A stretch of 64,000 bases of DNA from Sambucus nigra (Eukaryota > Streptophyta > Magnoliopsida > Dipsacales > Adoxaceae), in contig OX422208.1 in NCBI GenBank assembly GCA_949130495.1, positions 644,760,023 to 644,824,022 of the forward strand. Reading direction: 5' to 3'. Under the pieces are notes generated by a model that searched no databases, was not told the DNA's origin, and saw only the letters and a program-made list of their open reading frames with translations. Shown one piece after another: positions 12,119 to 22,959 of the stretch (positions are counted from its first letter, which is position 1; the number at the start of each line of letters is the position of its first letter). The position numbers and the translations under genes were made by a program.

Positions 12119-13640
12119 AAAGAAGCTTTATCTGATCCCAAATGGGTTAAGGCTATGCATGAGGAACTAATTGCCTTACACACTAATAACACATGGACAT
12201 TAGTACCTAAACAACCACATATGCACTTAATTGGATCAAAATGGATATATAAAACCAAATTAAAATCTTATGGAAGTATTGAAAGATATAAAGCAAGGTT
12301 GGTGGCTCAAGGGTACAATCAAATAGAAGGTATAGATTTTTCGGACACTTTTAGTTCGGTTATAAAACCTACTACTATTCGCATTATTCTTTCTCTCGCT
12401 ATAACACATGGATGGTCCCTCAAACAATTAGATGTAAAGAATGCATTTTTACATGGAAACCTCCAAGAACAAGTCTATATGAAGCAATCACCTGGGTTTT
12501 TTTCCTTTGTATCCATCTCATGTCTGTGCTTTACGCAATGCCATTTATGGGCTTAAACAAGCTCCACGATCTTGGTTTGATAATTTAGTACCTTTCTTAT
12601 CAACTCTGGCTTTGTCTATAGTAGGGAAGATTCCTCTTTATTTATTTATCATTCATCACATGGAATAATTCTTTTATTATTATTATTATATGTTGATGAT
12701 ATTATAACCACAGGTAGTCAATCTAATTTACTTCAAAGTCTTATTACAAAATTAAGTACAGGTTTTGCTATTAAAGATCTAGGGGCTCTCAATTATTTTC
12801 TCGGCATACAACTCATACCCATTACTAGCGGTTTTCAACTAACTCAAAGTAGCTATATTGAGAAAATCCTTGATAAATCCAACATGACTCATGTTAACCC
12901 ATCCGTCACACCTTTTGTTCTACGATAATCTACAAATGCCAACACTACCTTCATATCTAATCCTACAGAATTTCGGTCTTTAGTTGGGGAACTACAATAT
13001 CTATGTCTCACCAGGCCAGAGATTGCTCACACGGTCAACATCTTGTGCCAACATATGCATGCTCCTACTACCTTTAACCTAGCTCAAGTAAAACGACTAC
13101 TTCGATATTTAAAAGGCACCATCTCCTATGGTTTAAAATTTCTTAAGCAATCAACTCTCTCTTTATGGTTTCTCTAACGCACACTGGGCAGGATGACCTA
13201 CTACAAGAAAATTTACCTCTGGTTTTTGTATTTTTATTGGTGAAAATTGAATCTCTTGGTCTTCCAAGAAACAACCAACAGTTTCTCGTTCTATTTGTGA
13301 AGCCGAATATAGGTCTATGGTAGCAGCTACTGCTGAATTAACATGGGTTTCATATGTTCTTTAAGAAATTGGTGTACCCCATCTTACACTGCCTATTTTA
13401 TTTTATGACAACATCATCGCTATCTACATGTCTATCAATCCGGTGTTGCATGCTCTCTCCAAACATATTGAATTAGACTATCACTTTGTTCGGGAAAAAG
13501 TTGCTTCCAGAAAATTGAACACTCATTTTATTTCATTGAAACATCAGCTTGCAGATATCTTTACCAAACCATTATCTATACCTTCCATTTTTCATTTTTG
13601 TTTCAAACTTAGTGTATGGCCTTCACCCACATCAAGTTTA
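12119..13640 (+). pseudogene. Copia reverse transcriptase and RNase H
   Basis: RT starts with ALSDPKWVKAMHEELIAL and NTWTLVP, then GSKWIYKTK, YKARLVAQGYNQIEGIDF and LKQLDVKNAFLHG (12155-12480). A frameshift follows PGFF near 12500. The catalytic box LYVDDIITTGS is intact near 12690. YFLGIQL and TRPEI follow, and RNase H runs from about 13150. Its C-terminal part, SKHIELDYHFVREK...HQLADIFTKPL (13450-13580), contains the conserved ADIFTKPL ending. Stops and frame changes occur between 13160 and 13430. RT and RNase H copy the RNA into cDNA in the particle. Confidence 0.9.
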
Positions 13641-13649
13641 AGGGGGGAA
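13640..13649 (+). other. Polypurine tract
   Basis: aaggggggaa lies directly before the right LTR, the normal place for the plus-strand primer. Confidence 0.93.
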
Positions 13650-13985
13650 TGATATAATACCATGGTCCACGAATTATTATCCTGTGCAATATCTATCACA
13701 TGTGTAATATCACATATCCTATAATTAAGGAAGACTAGGTCCTGTTCAGTTGCTATTATGATGGCTGTTAACGTTAGTTTATAGAATTGGTCCAGTTCAG
13801 TTGCTATTCTCATGCAATATTTTTGTAAATGTTGTAACTTCATTAGTATACGTTGTAACCTCTTTCTGCTGGCTATATATTATAAATAGCACAACAAGCT
13901 TTATTAGTTATCATCGAGAACTATTGTTATTCAAAGATATAACAGTTCTATTATTCAGAGTTCCATCATATCTTATTTCTTATCA
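13650..13985 (+). repeat. 3' LTR of the complete Copia
   Basis: 336 bp, TG...CA, no length difference from the 5' LTR. It is followed by GTAAA (13986-13990), the right copy of the target-site duplication. Confidence 0.95.
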
Positions 13986-13990
13986 GTAAA

Positions 13991-14883
13991 AACCTCCATT
14001 GGACATGTCTGGGGTCTAATGTCACAAATGTCATAAATTTTGACATTTTTCTAATAGATGCAGGACCAAGAAAAAGTACCTACCTAAGGGCCACATAACC
14101 AAAACCTGGGTTGACTCATTTGAGTCAGAAAGTAAAGGGACTGGTCCTTCTGATACTAGTGAAACCTACATGTAATTTTATGCTAAGGTTGTTGATAATG
14201 ATGTTTATGACTGCGTGAATGATACTGATTCTAATTTTGAATTGTCTGATGTTAATTATATATGTGATGTGAATGGTGTTTTTGATAGTTTAGTTAATGG
14301 GGGTGTGAGTCCAGATGCCAGTATCTGGGTAAGTTCCATGTTTTTCATAAATGAAAATGTAAGGGCCACTGCTTCACACATAACACCTAGTTACGACAAA
14401 AAAAGTGAAAATGAGTTCGTCTACCATCAAGAAATATATTATACCTCTCTCAAAAGGTATTTGAAATTTGATACATTGATTATTAATCTAACTAAGAAAG
14501 TATTGGTTTTAAATAAACAAGTTCTGTTGAATAATGAGTAATATAACATATAATGTCATATCTTTGAGACCAAAAAAGTGTGTTTTGAAAATAAAATACA
14601 AGAAATGTCATATTAAAACATGATTTGAGAACAAAGGTATGAAGGAACTTTGGTTGAATTGGAACAAACTAAAGAAAATTGTTCCAAAGTTTTTAAGAGA
14701 TATCAAGATTTTGAATATGGCACTAAATAACTTGATCAGATTTTGAGGTTTGGAATGTCTGAAAATGAAAAACGTGGATTAGGGTTTAGTGAAAATCAAA
14801 GTTCTTTCAAAAATAATAAAACCAAGTTTGTCAAAGCAAGTTTACGTAGAACTGAAATTCCAACACTTGGAAAAACTCACATT
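13991..14883 (+). pseudogene. Copia gag part 2 (knuckle, acidic and coiled-coil tail)
   Basis: Just after the inserted Copia the frame gives a zinc knuckle C-HK-C-HKF.-H-FSNR-C (about 14020-14065; the Gly is a stop). A basic patch TKKKYLPKGH and acidic FESESKGTG follow. 14215-14541 stays open and is rich in Asp, Ser and Asn. Near 14640-14830 an LVELEQTKEN...KRYQ coiled-coil-like segment and an NK.KFVKAS phrase match the C-terminal gag tail of SIRE-type Copia elements. The frame is cut at 14883 by the hAT element and resumes at 18431. Confidence 0.65.
14876..14883. repeat. hAT target-site duplication, left (CTCACATT)
   Basis: Eight bases identical to 18423-18430. Eight-base duplications are diagnostic of hAT insertion. 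Confidence 0.95.
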
Positions 14884-15105
14884 TAGGGATGTAAACGGAT
14901 ATTCGAAAATCCGTATCCGTTCGATATTCGGATTCGAATTTGAGGATATTTATCCGAAAATATGGAAACGGATACGAATATGGATACTCTATAAAAATAT
15001 CCGCGGAAACGGATACAAATACAAATAGTATTAGTATCCGACACGGATAATCCGTATCCGATGAGGAGTATCCATTTTTTCGGATATCCGTATTCGTCAA
15101 ACATA
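14884..15105. repeat. hAT left end with subterminal GGATA(C/T) repeats
   Basis: Over a dozen GGATA, TATCC or GGATAC words in both orientations. The two minus-strand and one plus-strand frames here encode Tyr/Ile/Arg/Ser-rich repeats only because of these words and are not genes. Confidence 0.9.
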
Positions 15106-15631
15106 TGTTTAAAATATTACTAATAATATTAGTATTAATATTACTAATAAAATAATATTAAAAAAAACCTCAATCGTTTATTCCCTAAAACAAAATAAAC
15201 ACATACTCCACTAAAAACAAAAACACCCTAAAGTTATTATTTTATTGGGCATATTATAAAATGTCATGTATTATTATTTTATTGAGTATATTATCTTGGA
15301 GTTATACTAAAGTTACAATACACCCTATCACACACAACATACACCCACTAAAGAACATTTTTTTTAAGAATGGATCAAATATTTATTGAATCAATAGAGA
15401 GAAAAGCCCTCTCACATGGCTTACAAGCAAATCAAACTATGAAGCCAAAATTTAAAGAGAAATTACAGAGACCTTTTCGAAATCTACTAAAATAGATGCT
15501 CTAATATCTCTAGGGAGATCACTGTAATTTTGAAAGCTTGAAGATCTTTGATGATTGGACCCATGATTGGCAAGAAAAACTGCAGTTTTATTGGCTTCTG
15601 AGGAACATAACTTGATGAGACAATGATTAGT

Positions 15632-15982
15632 CTAAAGAAATTCATTGATTTCGTTAATATCAATCCTTATACGCCACGGAGATGTAGAAGAAGAAGAAGA
15701 TAAAAGACAGTGAAGAATTTTATCTAAATCTACTTCTATATCTATGTTAGAAATACCCTTCTCTTTGCAGAACTTGGCCCCAAACAAAATAGCTTGAGCT
15801 TGAGCTTCAATCAATGAATTTGTGGATAAAGTATTTGAAAAAGACCAAATGAATTGACCCATATCTTTTCGAATAATAGAGCCAATTCCCATATTATTCC
15901 CAGTCTTGGCAGCACAGTTGAGTGTGAGTCTACCTTTTGGAGGGCATTTCCAAGGCACAACTATGAAAGAAGATTTGGACAT
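15632..15982 (-). pseudogene. LINE C-terminal RNase H (RVT_3-like)
   Basis: The 116-codon minus-strand frame has KCPPKGRLTLNCAAKT, then GIGSIIRKDMGQFIWSFS, IEAQAQAILFGAKFCKEKGI and IDIEVDLDKIL. It fits the plant LINE RNase H pattern (W..P..G..KLN.DG......G.G...RD..G......E..A...GL..A...G...I..E.D). The first catalytic Asp of the DG motif is replaced (LNCAAK). The Glu of EAQA and the Asp of EVDLD are retained. Confidence 0.87.
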
Positions 15983-16188
15983 CTTGAAATTAAGAGAAAA
16001 GGCAGTTATGACCTCATTACATACATCACTCTCCCACTTTTGATTTTGGAATTTTGAAATACCTTTGCAATTCTAGATATCACCCTTGATGTAATCATGT
16101 TAGCTCTCATAAATATACCTTCAAAAGGAGCTTTATTTCTAGCAAGCCAAATTTCCCAGATGATAGTAACTGGAATGATCTTATGCAG

Positions 16189-16443
16189 TCAATGAGATAT
16201 ATGAGAATTACCTGAATGTAACCACCATCGAATTATCGAGCCATGAATAGTGGAAGGTCTTTGAGTAACTCCCAATAAGCAGCAAAAATGATTCCAAACT
16301 TCAGCAGCTATTAGACCTGATATAAACAGATGGTTCAGAGATTCCCCATTCTTATGGCAGCACTGACATCTTGAAGCCAATTTCACTCCCACCTTTTGAA
16401 TAAGATCTTCAATAGGAACACATTTAGATAATGTTTTCCACAC
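16189..16443 (-). pseudogene. LINE zf-RVT domain
   Basis: The frame starts MWKTLSKCVPIEDLIQK and contains C-QC-C...ESLNHLF...AAEVWNHF. This matches the zinc-binding 'zf-RVT' region of plant LINEs (C..C....E...H....C....A..VW). The expected last Cys appears replaced (HLFISGLIAAEVW, expected HLF..C..A..VW). Confidence 0.85.
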
Positions 16444-16569
16444 AAAAGTAGATATATTAGGAGGAATATGAGGATCCCATATATAGTTAAATGCTAAAGA
16501 GGACAGTTTAGACTTTCTAATAATCTCATAAGCCGATGAAAATGAGAAATTTCCACTAAAAGAGGGTTG

Positions 16570-17687
16570 TCATATCAGATTATTATCTAACCATAAAGAA
16601 TTAGCCTCCATTGTATTCCAAGAAGATCGGATTCTTCTAAAAGTCATTGATCCACTTCCATTAGGTACATGAGAATATTTAGCATTCATAAACTTAGCCC
16701 ATAAGCTAGTATTTTTCTTCATATTCCAGGCCAATTTGATGTTGGAAGCTTCTCTGATATACTCCAAATTTTTTTATGCCTAATCCACCTTCTTTTTTTG
16801 GAAAACAAATAGAATCCCACTTGATCCAATGAAATTTTTTCCCGTAATCTTTGTTTATTCCCCAAAAGAATGAACTAATCAATTGATTAATTGATTTTAT
16901 CACCAATTTAGGAGGCTGTAAAGCAAATAATGTAAAGATAGGGATGGAATTTAAAACAGATTGGATCAGTGTAACTCTACTAGCTAAAGAAAGAAATTTA
17001 TACTTCTAACTCTGAATTTTGGAGGCAATAGAGTGAATTAGAGATTCAAAGTACATAGATTTCATTCTACCCTTGAATAGCGAGCAACCAAGATAACTCA
17101 TATGTCCATTAGAAAATTTGAAACCTGTGCAGGATGCAATATTGGATCTGACAGTAACAGAAGCTTTAGAGTTTAAAGAGAAGCAACATTTCTCTTTGTT
17201 AAAGAGTTGACCTGATTCCTTCTCATAACATTCAATAAACTTCATAAGGTTTTGAAGACTTTTCTTTGTACCTCTAGAAAATATAATTAAATCATCAGCA
17301 TAACCAAGATGACTAATTAATGGACATCCTCTAGGGTGAGAGAAAGGAGCAATAGAACCTGCCAACATATGCTTATTCAATCCTCTGCTAAAAGCTTCTG
17401 CCATGATAATGAAAAGGCTTGGGGAAATAGGATCCCCTTGCCTAATTCCTCTTTAAGGTTGAAAGAATCCCATAGGCTGCCCATTGATAATTATAGAAAA
17501 CCACGCGGATGAAATGCATCTCCAAATTAAGTCAATAAAAGTCTCTGAGAATCCAAAAGCTCTTGGAGATTTAATTAATAAATGCCATGAGGTTCTATCA
17601 TATGCTTTAGCCAAGTCAAGTTTCAAACCCACATTACCTCCAGTAGCTTTTCTATCAATAAATTGCATCATCTCTTGAGCTAATAGA
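16570..17687 (-). pseudogene. LINE reverse transcriptase (partial)
   Basis: The minus-strand frame 17453-17773 enters the RT at LLAQEMMQFIDRK, continues GGNVGLKLDLAKAYDRTSW (catalytic region A) and ends near GFFQP. After a stop the next frame (17006-17404) gives HLGYADDLIIFSRG, with the catalytic YADD at about 17291-17302, then the thumb with SYLGCSLFKGR. 16706-16906 and 16570-16767 continue with FFWG...WIKWDSICFPKKEGGLGIKKF, a conserved plant LINE segment after the RT. At least three frame breaks separate the pieces. The first ~30 residues of the 17453-17773 frame lie outside the LINE. Confidence 0.88.
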
Positions 17688-18234
17688 ACATATACTCCAC
17701 TAAAAAAAACTAACTTCATTTCATTTCTCTTTCGTACAAAATAAGAGAAAGAAACCCTCATGTAGTTGTTCATTAGTTTCCTTAATTATAAATAAATGTA
17801 AGATAGAAACAGAAAAGAACGTAAGAGAGAAACAAAATAGAATCTAAGAGAGAATCAGAAAAGTAAAGAGATGATTTCGATTGTGATGAGAACTGAAGTT
17901 AACAACAGATATATTATATATAAAATAAAAATATCAGTATGTTTTGAAGACAATAGGTCCAAGAGGTTGTCATTCTCAATAAATTTGATTTAATCTAAAA
18001 GGTGCATATTTATCTCTACTGTCATGGAATACGACTGTTATTTTATTTTTTGGATGGTTTTAAGCTTATATGGTTGTAAAGTATGGATGGCTTTAAGCCA
18101 TATTATCATTATGGAATGATACTATTATTATGGAATATATAATTGTTGATGTTAGGAGGCAGTAAAATTGTTATATATTTGTTTGGATTGGATTGGGTTT
18201 CATTGGGTTAGATATTTTAATTGTTATTTTTTGA
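17688..18234. other. Internal hAT sequence, no gene
   Basis: This is the part of the hAT element to the right of the LINE. It has GA-rich and AT-rich tracts and no coding similarity. Confidence 0.6.
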
Positions 18235-18422
18235 GATGGCTAAATAATGTAAATGGATACGGATATTATCCGAATCTGAGGTATCCGAGCGGATATGGAT
18301 ATGGATAGTTGTTTTAACTATCCGGGCGGATAGGGATACTGATATGGATAGTACATTCAGATAGCGGATACGGATATGAAAAACATAGTATCCGATTCGT
18401 ATCCCTCCGTCTACCACCCCTA
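18235..18422. repeat. hAT right end with subterminal repeats
   Basis: Clustered ggatac, ggatat and tatccg words precede the terminal CTACCACCCCTA, followed by the right CTCACATT duplication at 18423-18430. The arrangement mirrors the left end. Confidence 0.92.
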
Positions 18423-18430
18423 CTCACATT

Positions 18431-19200
18431 TTTTTAAAACCTATTTTACAAACCTCAATCTCAAAATTGACATAATGTTGAGGCTCCTAAACATAGACAT
18501 GAACAGTAATTAAATATACGAATAGTCCAAAAACATTTGAAATCAAACCTATGGTCGAGAATAATGTGGAACCTATGTTTATAATTGTATCCACTAGAGT
18601 AAAGCCTACCACGCCTAAATATTATTCTTACTGAGATGTATTTGGGAACACTAATGAAGAATGATTTCTAATAAAAATCAGTACTCCAGTTTATACAAAA
18701 ATCAATTACTCTTGACTGAAGCGCAATTAATATGTTTTCCCCGAACAAAATTTCAATCAACAAAAAAATGGAAAAATTAAGCATAAGTACAGATGCAGAG
18801 ACAAATAACAACATATGACTCCAAGGTGCTCCTCTTATCTAAAACGAAAAATGGTTTACAAATTAGGCCTATTTGGGTTATAATGGTTGAGCTAATACTG
18901 AAATGCAGGTGCAATATCATTTTTAATGGCTTTAAAGTTGAAAGAACCTCATCTGAACAGTGTGTAGACTTGGGTTGCTCCAAGAATATGACTAGGTTTG
19001 AATCACTTATTTCAAACCTAACTAAATACCTTGGTGGAAACATTACGTTTGGATATGGTGAGTCCTCCCAGATCATATAAGGAAAGAAACAATCAAATAG
19101 GCATGACTCCCTTTACTAAGTGATATTCTCTATGGGATTCAATATATGTGGAATAATAAAATTTATCTCTAGAATCTTCAAATTATTATAAAATATGAAG
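18431..19200 (+). pseudogene. Copia gag end and protease (part 3)
   Basis: The last open block, 18793-19080, gives EQCVDLGCSKNMT...NLTKYLGGNITFGYGES. This is the Copia protease segment (W..DSGCS.HMTG....F..L....GG.V.FG). The catalytic triad reads DLG where DSG is expected, and HM is NM, so the enzyme is dead. After the stop at 19080, GKETIK...LPLLSDILY near 19081-19140 fits the rest of the protease fold. The element ends within about 100 bases before the minus-strand LTR at 19297. Confidence 0.75.
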
Positions 19201-19296
19201 GATAAACTACAAAAAATAGGTTTGAATCCATAACCTAGGGTTACGAATACAATACATTTGTGGATCTATTTGCAATCCGATATGGAGAAATGTATT

Positions 19297-20670
19297 TGTT
19301 GGCGATGAGGAGCCGCCTTTTTTTAGTCCTCCAAAATCTCTCTTCTGTCCACCAAAACACTTGGATCTTCTAGTATATTATCCACCCAAGTCTAGGTATG
19401 GGTGATATTAATTTCTCTCTCTTGAAATCAAAACTCTTGCTTTTGAGTGTGATGTGAACCTCTCTCACTTGGGCTTCACAAAAATAAGAAAAGTGTTTTT
19501 ATCCCCCTCTTTAACCCTTAATAATGAATGTGCATCTTATAATCATAGCTTACAAAAATATATATTAGTACATGTTGTGGGCTTGGGAAAAATCATGCTT
19601 CTAGAGAGCATGGACCTAACTGTTTGGCTATATGGACTATACTACCCAAGACAAATAATTAAATTTAATTCCAAATAAATACTCGGGAATTCAAAATTAT
19701 AAATCCCATAAATTATTTCCTTTCATTATTTAATCATAATAGATTTCACTAAATAACTATGGTTGAACTCAATTTAATTATCTCTAAAATAACTCGGCTA
19801 TAATACGATCGTATTAGCAAAGATGATTATGGAACATAATGTGAGACCCCGCGTTTAGCTTCCAATACACTTTTGGTCAAATCAATTTGCCTCTAATATA
19901 TTTTAACTAGCATTTAATCGATACCTCGATTCTCAGACTTCACTTATTTTACTACTCCGCCAGATTATAAAATAACCCACTAATCAGGTTTAATTGGTGG
20001 GAAGAAATCTTATAACTCTATATAGGGGGTATCGCAATCCAAGATATGTTTTGGATGCAAATTCCTTTGAATTATGATATCATACCTACTTATGAAACGA
20101 TACCTAATATACGAAGATTTAGATTCCATAAAATTAAATCTTTTTCGTAAGAGTCAAAGCAACAATTGTGCAATAATTCCAATCCTTATAACCTTCGAGA
20201 TTAAGAATCCATCCTTTGAAAATGAGGTGATATTACATGAGTCTAATCATGACACCTTCTATATTTAAATTTCATGGATGGTCACGTTCAATACATTCTT
20301 GGATGTACCGATCACAACCCTCTATTGAATTATCGTATAAGTTCTTAAACCGTCAGGCCAATTCCCGTAGTTTGAGATAAATCATTAGGACTACACCGTA
20401 ACTGTTCCGATAGGATGTAAACTCACTATCTAGGTTCTAAAGCATTCAATGGTACTAGAATTTATATTCCAATCTCCTATTATGAAACTGAACCTAACTC
20501 ACCAAAATTCCAACTAATTATAATTGAATGACATATATAAAATAACATATTCAATAAACATAATTATAAAGCATTTCCACAAGCAGGATTCTCATTTCTT
20601 AATGAATTAGAAAATCCTATTATTAATAAATAAAAAAAGTCATTATTGGATTTAATAATAAAACCCAACA
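19297..20670 (-). repeat. Copia LTR on the minus strand
   Basis: The right boundary is well supported. Reading the minus strand, a purine tract (gtaagtgggagat, plus-strand 20671-20683) is followed by TGTTGGGTTTTATT, the usual start of a Copia 3' LTR. The left boundary, tgttggcga at 19297, would be the CA end on the minus strand and is less certain. Length would be about 1,374 bp. No gene-like frames inside are credible. Confidence 0.7.
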
Positions 20671-21480
20671 ATCTCCCACTTACTCTTAAAGTCATATGCC
20701 TATGAATTTAACACACATTCCCTCTATATGACTTTAAAAAGGCATATCTAGTAAGATCAACGTAAAAGAATCTGCCAGGTTGTGATGCAATCTTGGTCAC
20801 GATGATGTATAACCTCTACAAGATCTCTCAAGTCTCCCGAATCAGGTTATACTTGTGCTCAATATGCTTCGCCCTCTTATCAGTCCTTGGTTCTTTTGAA
20901 TTTGAAAACACTCCACTATTATCATAATAAACTGTAATAGTCAACTTCACTAGACGAATCACACCTAAGTTACTTAGGATTTGTCGGATCCAAATAGCCT
21001 CCTTTTCTCTCCAAAGTGCTAACATATTCAGCTTCCATGATTAAATCAGCAATACATGTTTGGTTGATAATCCTCCAATTTATGGCTCGACGTCCAATAA
21101 TAAATACATGTCCTGAGGTTGATCTCCTAGAATCCCTATCAAACTTAAAATGTGAGTTTGATTACCCTACAAATACTAGACTATCTTCTAGATAAACTAG
21201 CACATAATCTCTAGTCCTTTCTTGGTACTTGAGAATGTTTTTAACAATAATCCAGTGCTCCTCTCCTAGGTTAGACCGGAGTGTGCTGACAATTCCAATA
21301 ATAAAGAAAATATATGGTCTTATATAGAGTGTATCATACATGAGGTTGCCCAGCACCGAAGCATAAGGTATATTCTTTGATGATACCACATTTTCCCCTT
21401 GGTATTCCAAAGATCCTATAGTCCACCCAAACCACTCATGCAAGGACATGGGTCCTAAAGTCAACCTCAAACCTCTAACA
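20671..21480 (-). pseudogene. Copia RT end and RNase H (minus strand)
   Basis: Minus-strand frame 21162-21470 contains IPYASVLGNLMYDTLYIRP, then GIVSTLRSNLGEEHW and VKNILKYQERTRDYVLVY, the junction between Copia RT and RNase H. Frame 20828-21025 continues with EAIWIRQILSNLGV..., YYDNSGVFSNSKEPR and KHIEHKYNLIRE, the C-terminal RNase H. Frameshifts separate them. The order toward lower coordinates and the adjoining LTR fit one minus-strand element. Confidence 0.85.
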
Positions 21481-22139
21481 TACTGTTACCTAGCTCCGGA
21501 GACCATAAATGTTTTAGGAAAAGGACCACAATACTCTAGCAGACCTCAGCATCCTCCCAAGTCTTCCAAAAGTCTTAGTCATTCCAACGTGGCTCTTTAA
21601 CCAAGCTTAGAAACCAATACACCAATATTTCATCATTCCTGATGCAAACAAAATACCTCAGTCTGAAGGAAATGGCCTTCTAAGTTCATATAACCCTCAT
21701 CCCATAAAGGTATTATCACAACATACCTTAAGGTCATCTCAGGACGAAAATAATGGAATTTCTAGACCTCTGTATGTATTGTTAAACACCCTGCAATGTG
21801 TCTAGAAGAGTAGGTGGAAAGCAAGACATTATTACACCTACCACCACCATTCAAGTCCATTTGTATTGATGTCCTCCATCTGTAATAAATTTAATCAGCA
21901 ATTATCTTACACAACCTATAAAAATTTTGAACAACACTCTACCACCTTACTCATGTTGTCAGAACTCAGAAACATCACAACTATGCTATTATAGTCCAAT
22001 CATTCTCTCCTAAAGTTTGCATATAAATAGGAGGTTGTGGAAAGGTTAAAGACGGGTTCAAGTCATCATGCTTCTATAAAATAAAGAATATTATCTTCTC
22101 CAAGTGTTATCTCTAGTTCCATAAGCTCCCGACCCACTT
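21481..22139. other. Decayed sequence, no gene recognised
   Basis: It lies upstream, on the minus strand, of the Copia RNase H and could be eroded RT, but no RT motif could be read. Confidence 0.4.
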
Positions 22140-22523
22140 TTGTGAGTGTAAAATAATAGTTTGGATCGTTTCAGTCTATTATACGTATTATATTTATTTT
22201 TTAGGCCTAAATTAATACTTAGGAACCATTAGATAATTCTATGAGTTAGTTACTGAGGTCTTTTGGATTATTGTCAAAGGACACAAGGACCTCAGACTCT
22301 CTTGACTAAAGCCCAAGAGGTTTCACGGATTGTAATAACTTTTTTACGATCTAATAAATAGTAAAATACCCTTTAACAATGAATGTAGGCTCCTCAGCTA
22401 GGGTCATAACCACTTTAAATACTTGTCTTACACTTTGACACTTCTTCCCTTTCACTTGTCAGAGATCTAGAGGGGAGCATCTATTGGGTCTGAGGTTGCT
22501 TATGATTTCGATACTCGCCAATT
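22140..22523 (+). repeat. 3' part of a Tat-like Gypsy LTR
   Basis: The stretch precedes a Tat-type primer-binding site and ends with a cacttgtcagagatc...gaggggagc...tattggg motif similar to the region just before the end of many Tat/Retand LTRs. The 5' boundary is not determined. Confidence 0.55.
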
Positions 22524-22540
22524 TGGCACCGTCTATAAAA
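22524..22540 (+). other. Tat-type primer-binding site (degenerate)
   Basis: tggcaccgtctataaaa resembles TGGCGCCGTCTGTGGG, the sequence found after the 5' LTR of many plant Tat-like elements. Three or more positions differ, consistent with CpG decay. Confidence 0.65.
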
Positions 22541-22959
22541 ACAACAATTTCCATTTCTTTCAAATACACATCCTACTCTTTTCAATATGCTAATTTAATA
22601 TGGTATTGTCTCGTTATTTCAATGAAATTAAGCTTGTCAAAAGGATCTCCAAGAGCAACTAACTACCATTCTCAATAGGCTTCTGTTACCCCAAGTGGTA
22701 AAGGAACCAGTTGTACTGGAACATAGAAGTACTAGGAAGAACCACGAGACCCAATTAGAGAGAGAAAATGATTTAGAGGGTGTGACTAGATCCCCCCAAT
22801 GATCAGTGACTCGTATTCCTATCAAGGACAAGCTATCACTTTTCAGAGATCAATCCCAAAATGGTTCCAGGGAGGATAAGCCATGGGAAAAGATAAAAAT
22901 TCCCAACACTATTGAATTATCTTTCTAGAAGTCATTGTCTCCATTCTCCAGTGACATTC

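Larger units (their letters stand above)
8540..13985 (+). mobile_element. Complete RE1/Ale-like Copia retrotransposon, decayed ORF
   Basis: The element is 5,446 bp. It is bounded by GTAAA duplications and by two 336-bp LTRs starting TGATA and ending TATCA. It has a perfect primer-binding site directly after the left LTR and a polypurine tract directly before the right LTR. Gag, protease, integrase, RT and RNase H appear in the Copia order (integrase before RT). Stops and frameshifts break the polyprotein, so it is structurally complete but not autonomous now. By hand count the LTRs differ at about 23 of 336 sites, which implies insertion some millions of years ago under usual plant rates. Confidence 0.96.
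15358..17687 (-). mobile_element. 5'-truncated LINE (non-LTR retrotransposon)
   Basis: Oriented on the minus strand. The 3' end is an A tail, seen as eight T at 15358-15365, and the 5' end stops abruptly inside the RT domain at about 17687. Imperfect target-site duplications flank it: acatacacccactaaa at 15337-15352 and acatatactccactaaa from 17688. 5' truncation and an A tail with variable TSDs are the hallmarks of target-primed reverse transcription. The endonuclease ORF part and ORF1 are absent. Confidence 0.88.
14884..18422. mobile_element. Non-autonomous hAT transposon with LINE inside
   Basis: The element is 3,539 bp, flanked by perfect 8-bp CTCACATT duplications. The left end reads TAGGGATGTAAACGGATA and the right end, read inward on the minus strand, TAGGGGTGGTAGACGGA. 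This TAGGG(A/G)TG..AACGG form is typical of plant hAT ends. Both ends carry clustered GGATAC / GTATCC words (14895-15105 and 18250-18405), like subterminal transposase-binding repeats. No hAT transposase is present. About 2.3 kb of the interior is a LINE inserted later, so the original element was about 1.2 kb and must have moved with transposase from elsewhere. Confidence 0.95.
7574..19200 (+). mobile_element. SIRE-like Copia remnant, split by two insertions
   Basis: Three separated blocks (7615-8534, 13991-14883, 18431-19200) read as consecutive parts of one Copia gag-protease gene. In order they give the UBN2-type gag core, a CCHC knuckle and acidic region, a coiled-coil tail, then the protease motif. 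The gaps are exactly filled by a TSD-bounded Copia element (8540-13985) and a TSD-bounded hAT element (14884-18422). The element was therefore in place before both insertions. RT, RNase H and the 3' LTR are missing; a minus-strand Copia LTR begins at 19297. Confidence 0.75.

Noticed and set aside
14831..15104. Two overlapping minus-strand frames of 73-89 codons rich in Tyr, Ile, Arg, Ser and Phe
   Set aside because: They are translations of the hAT subterminal GGATA repeats; all frames over such repeats stay open.
18217..18417. Minus-strand frame at the right hAT end
   Set aside because: Same cause: subterminal repeats, no protein similarity.
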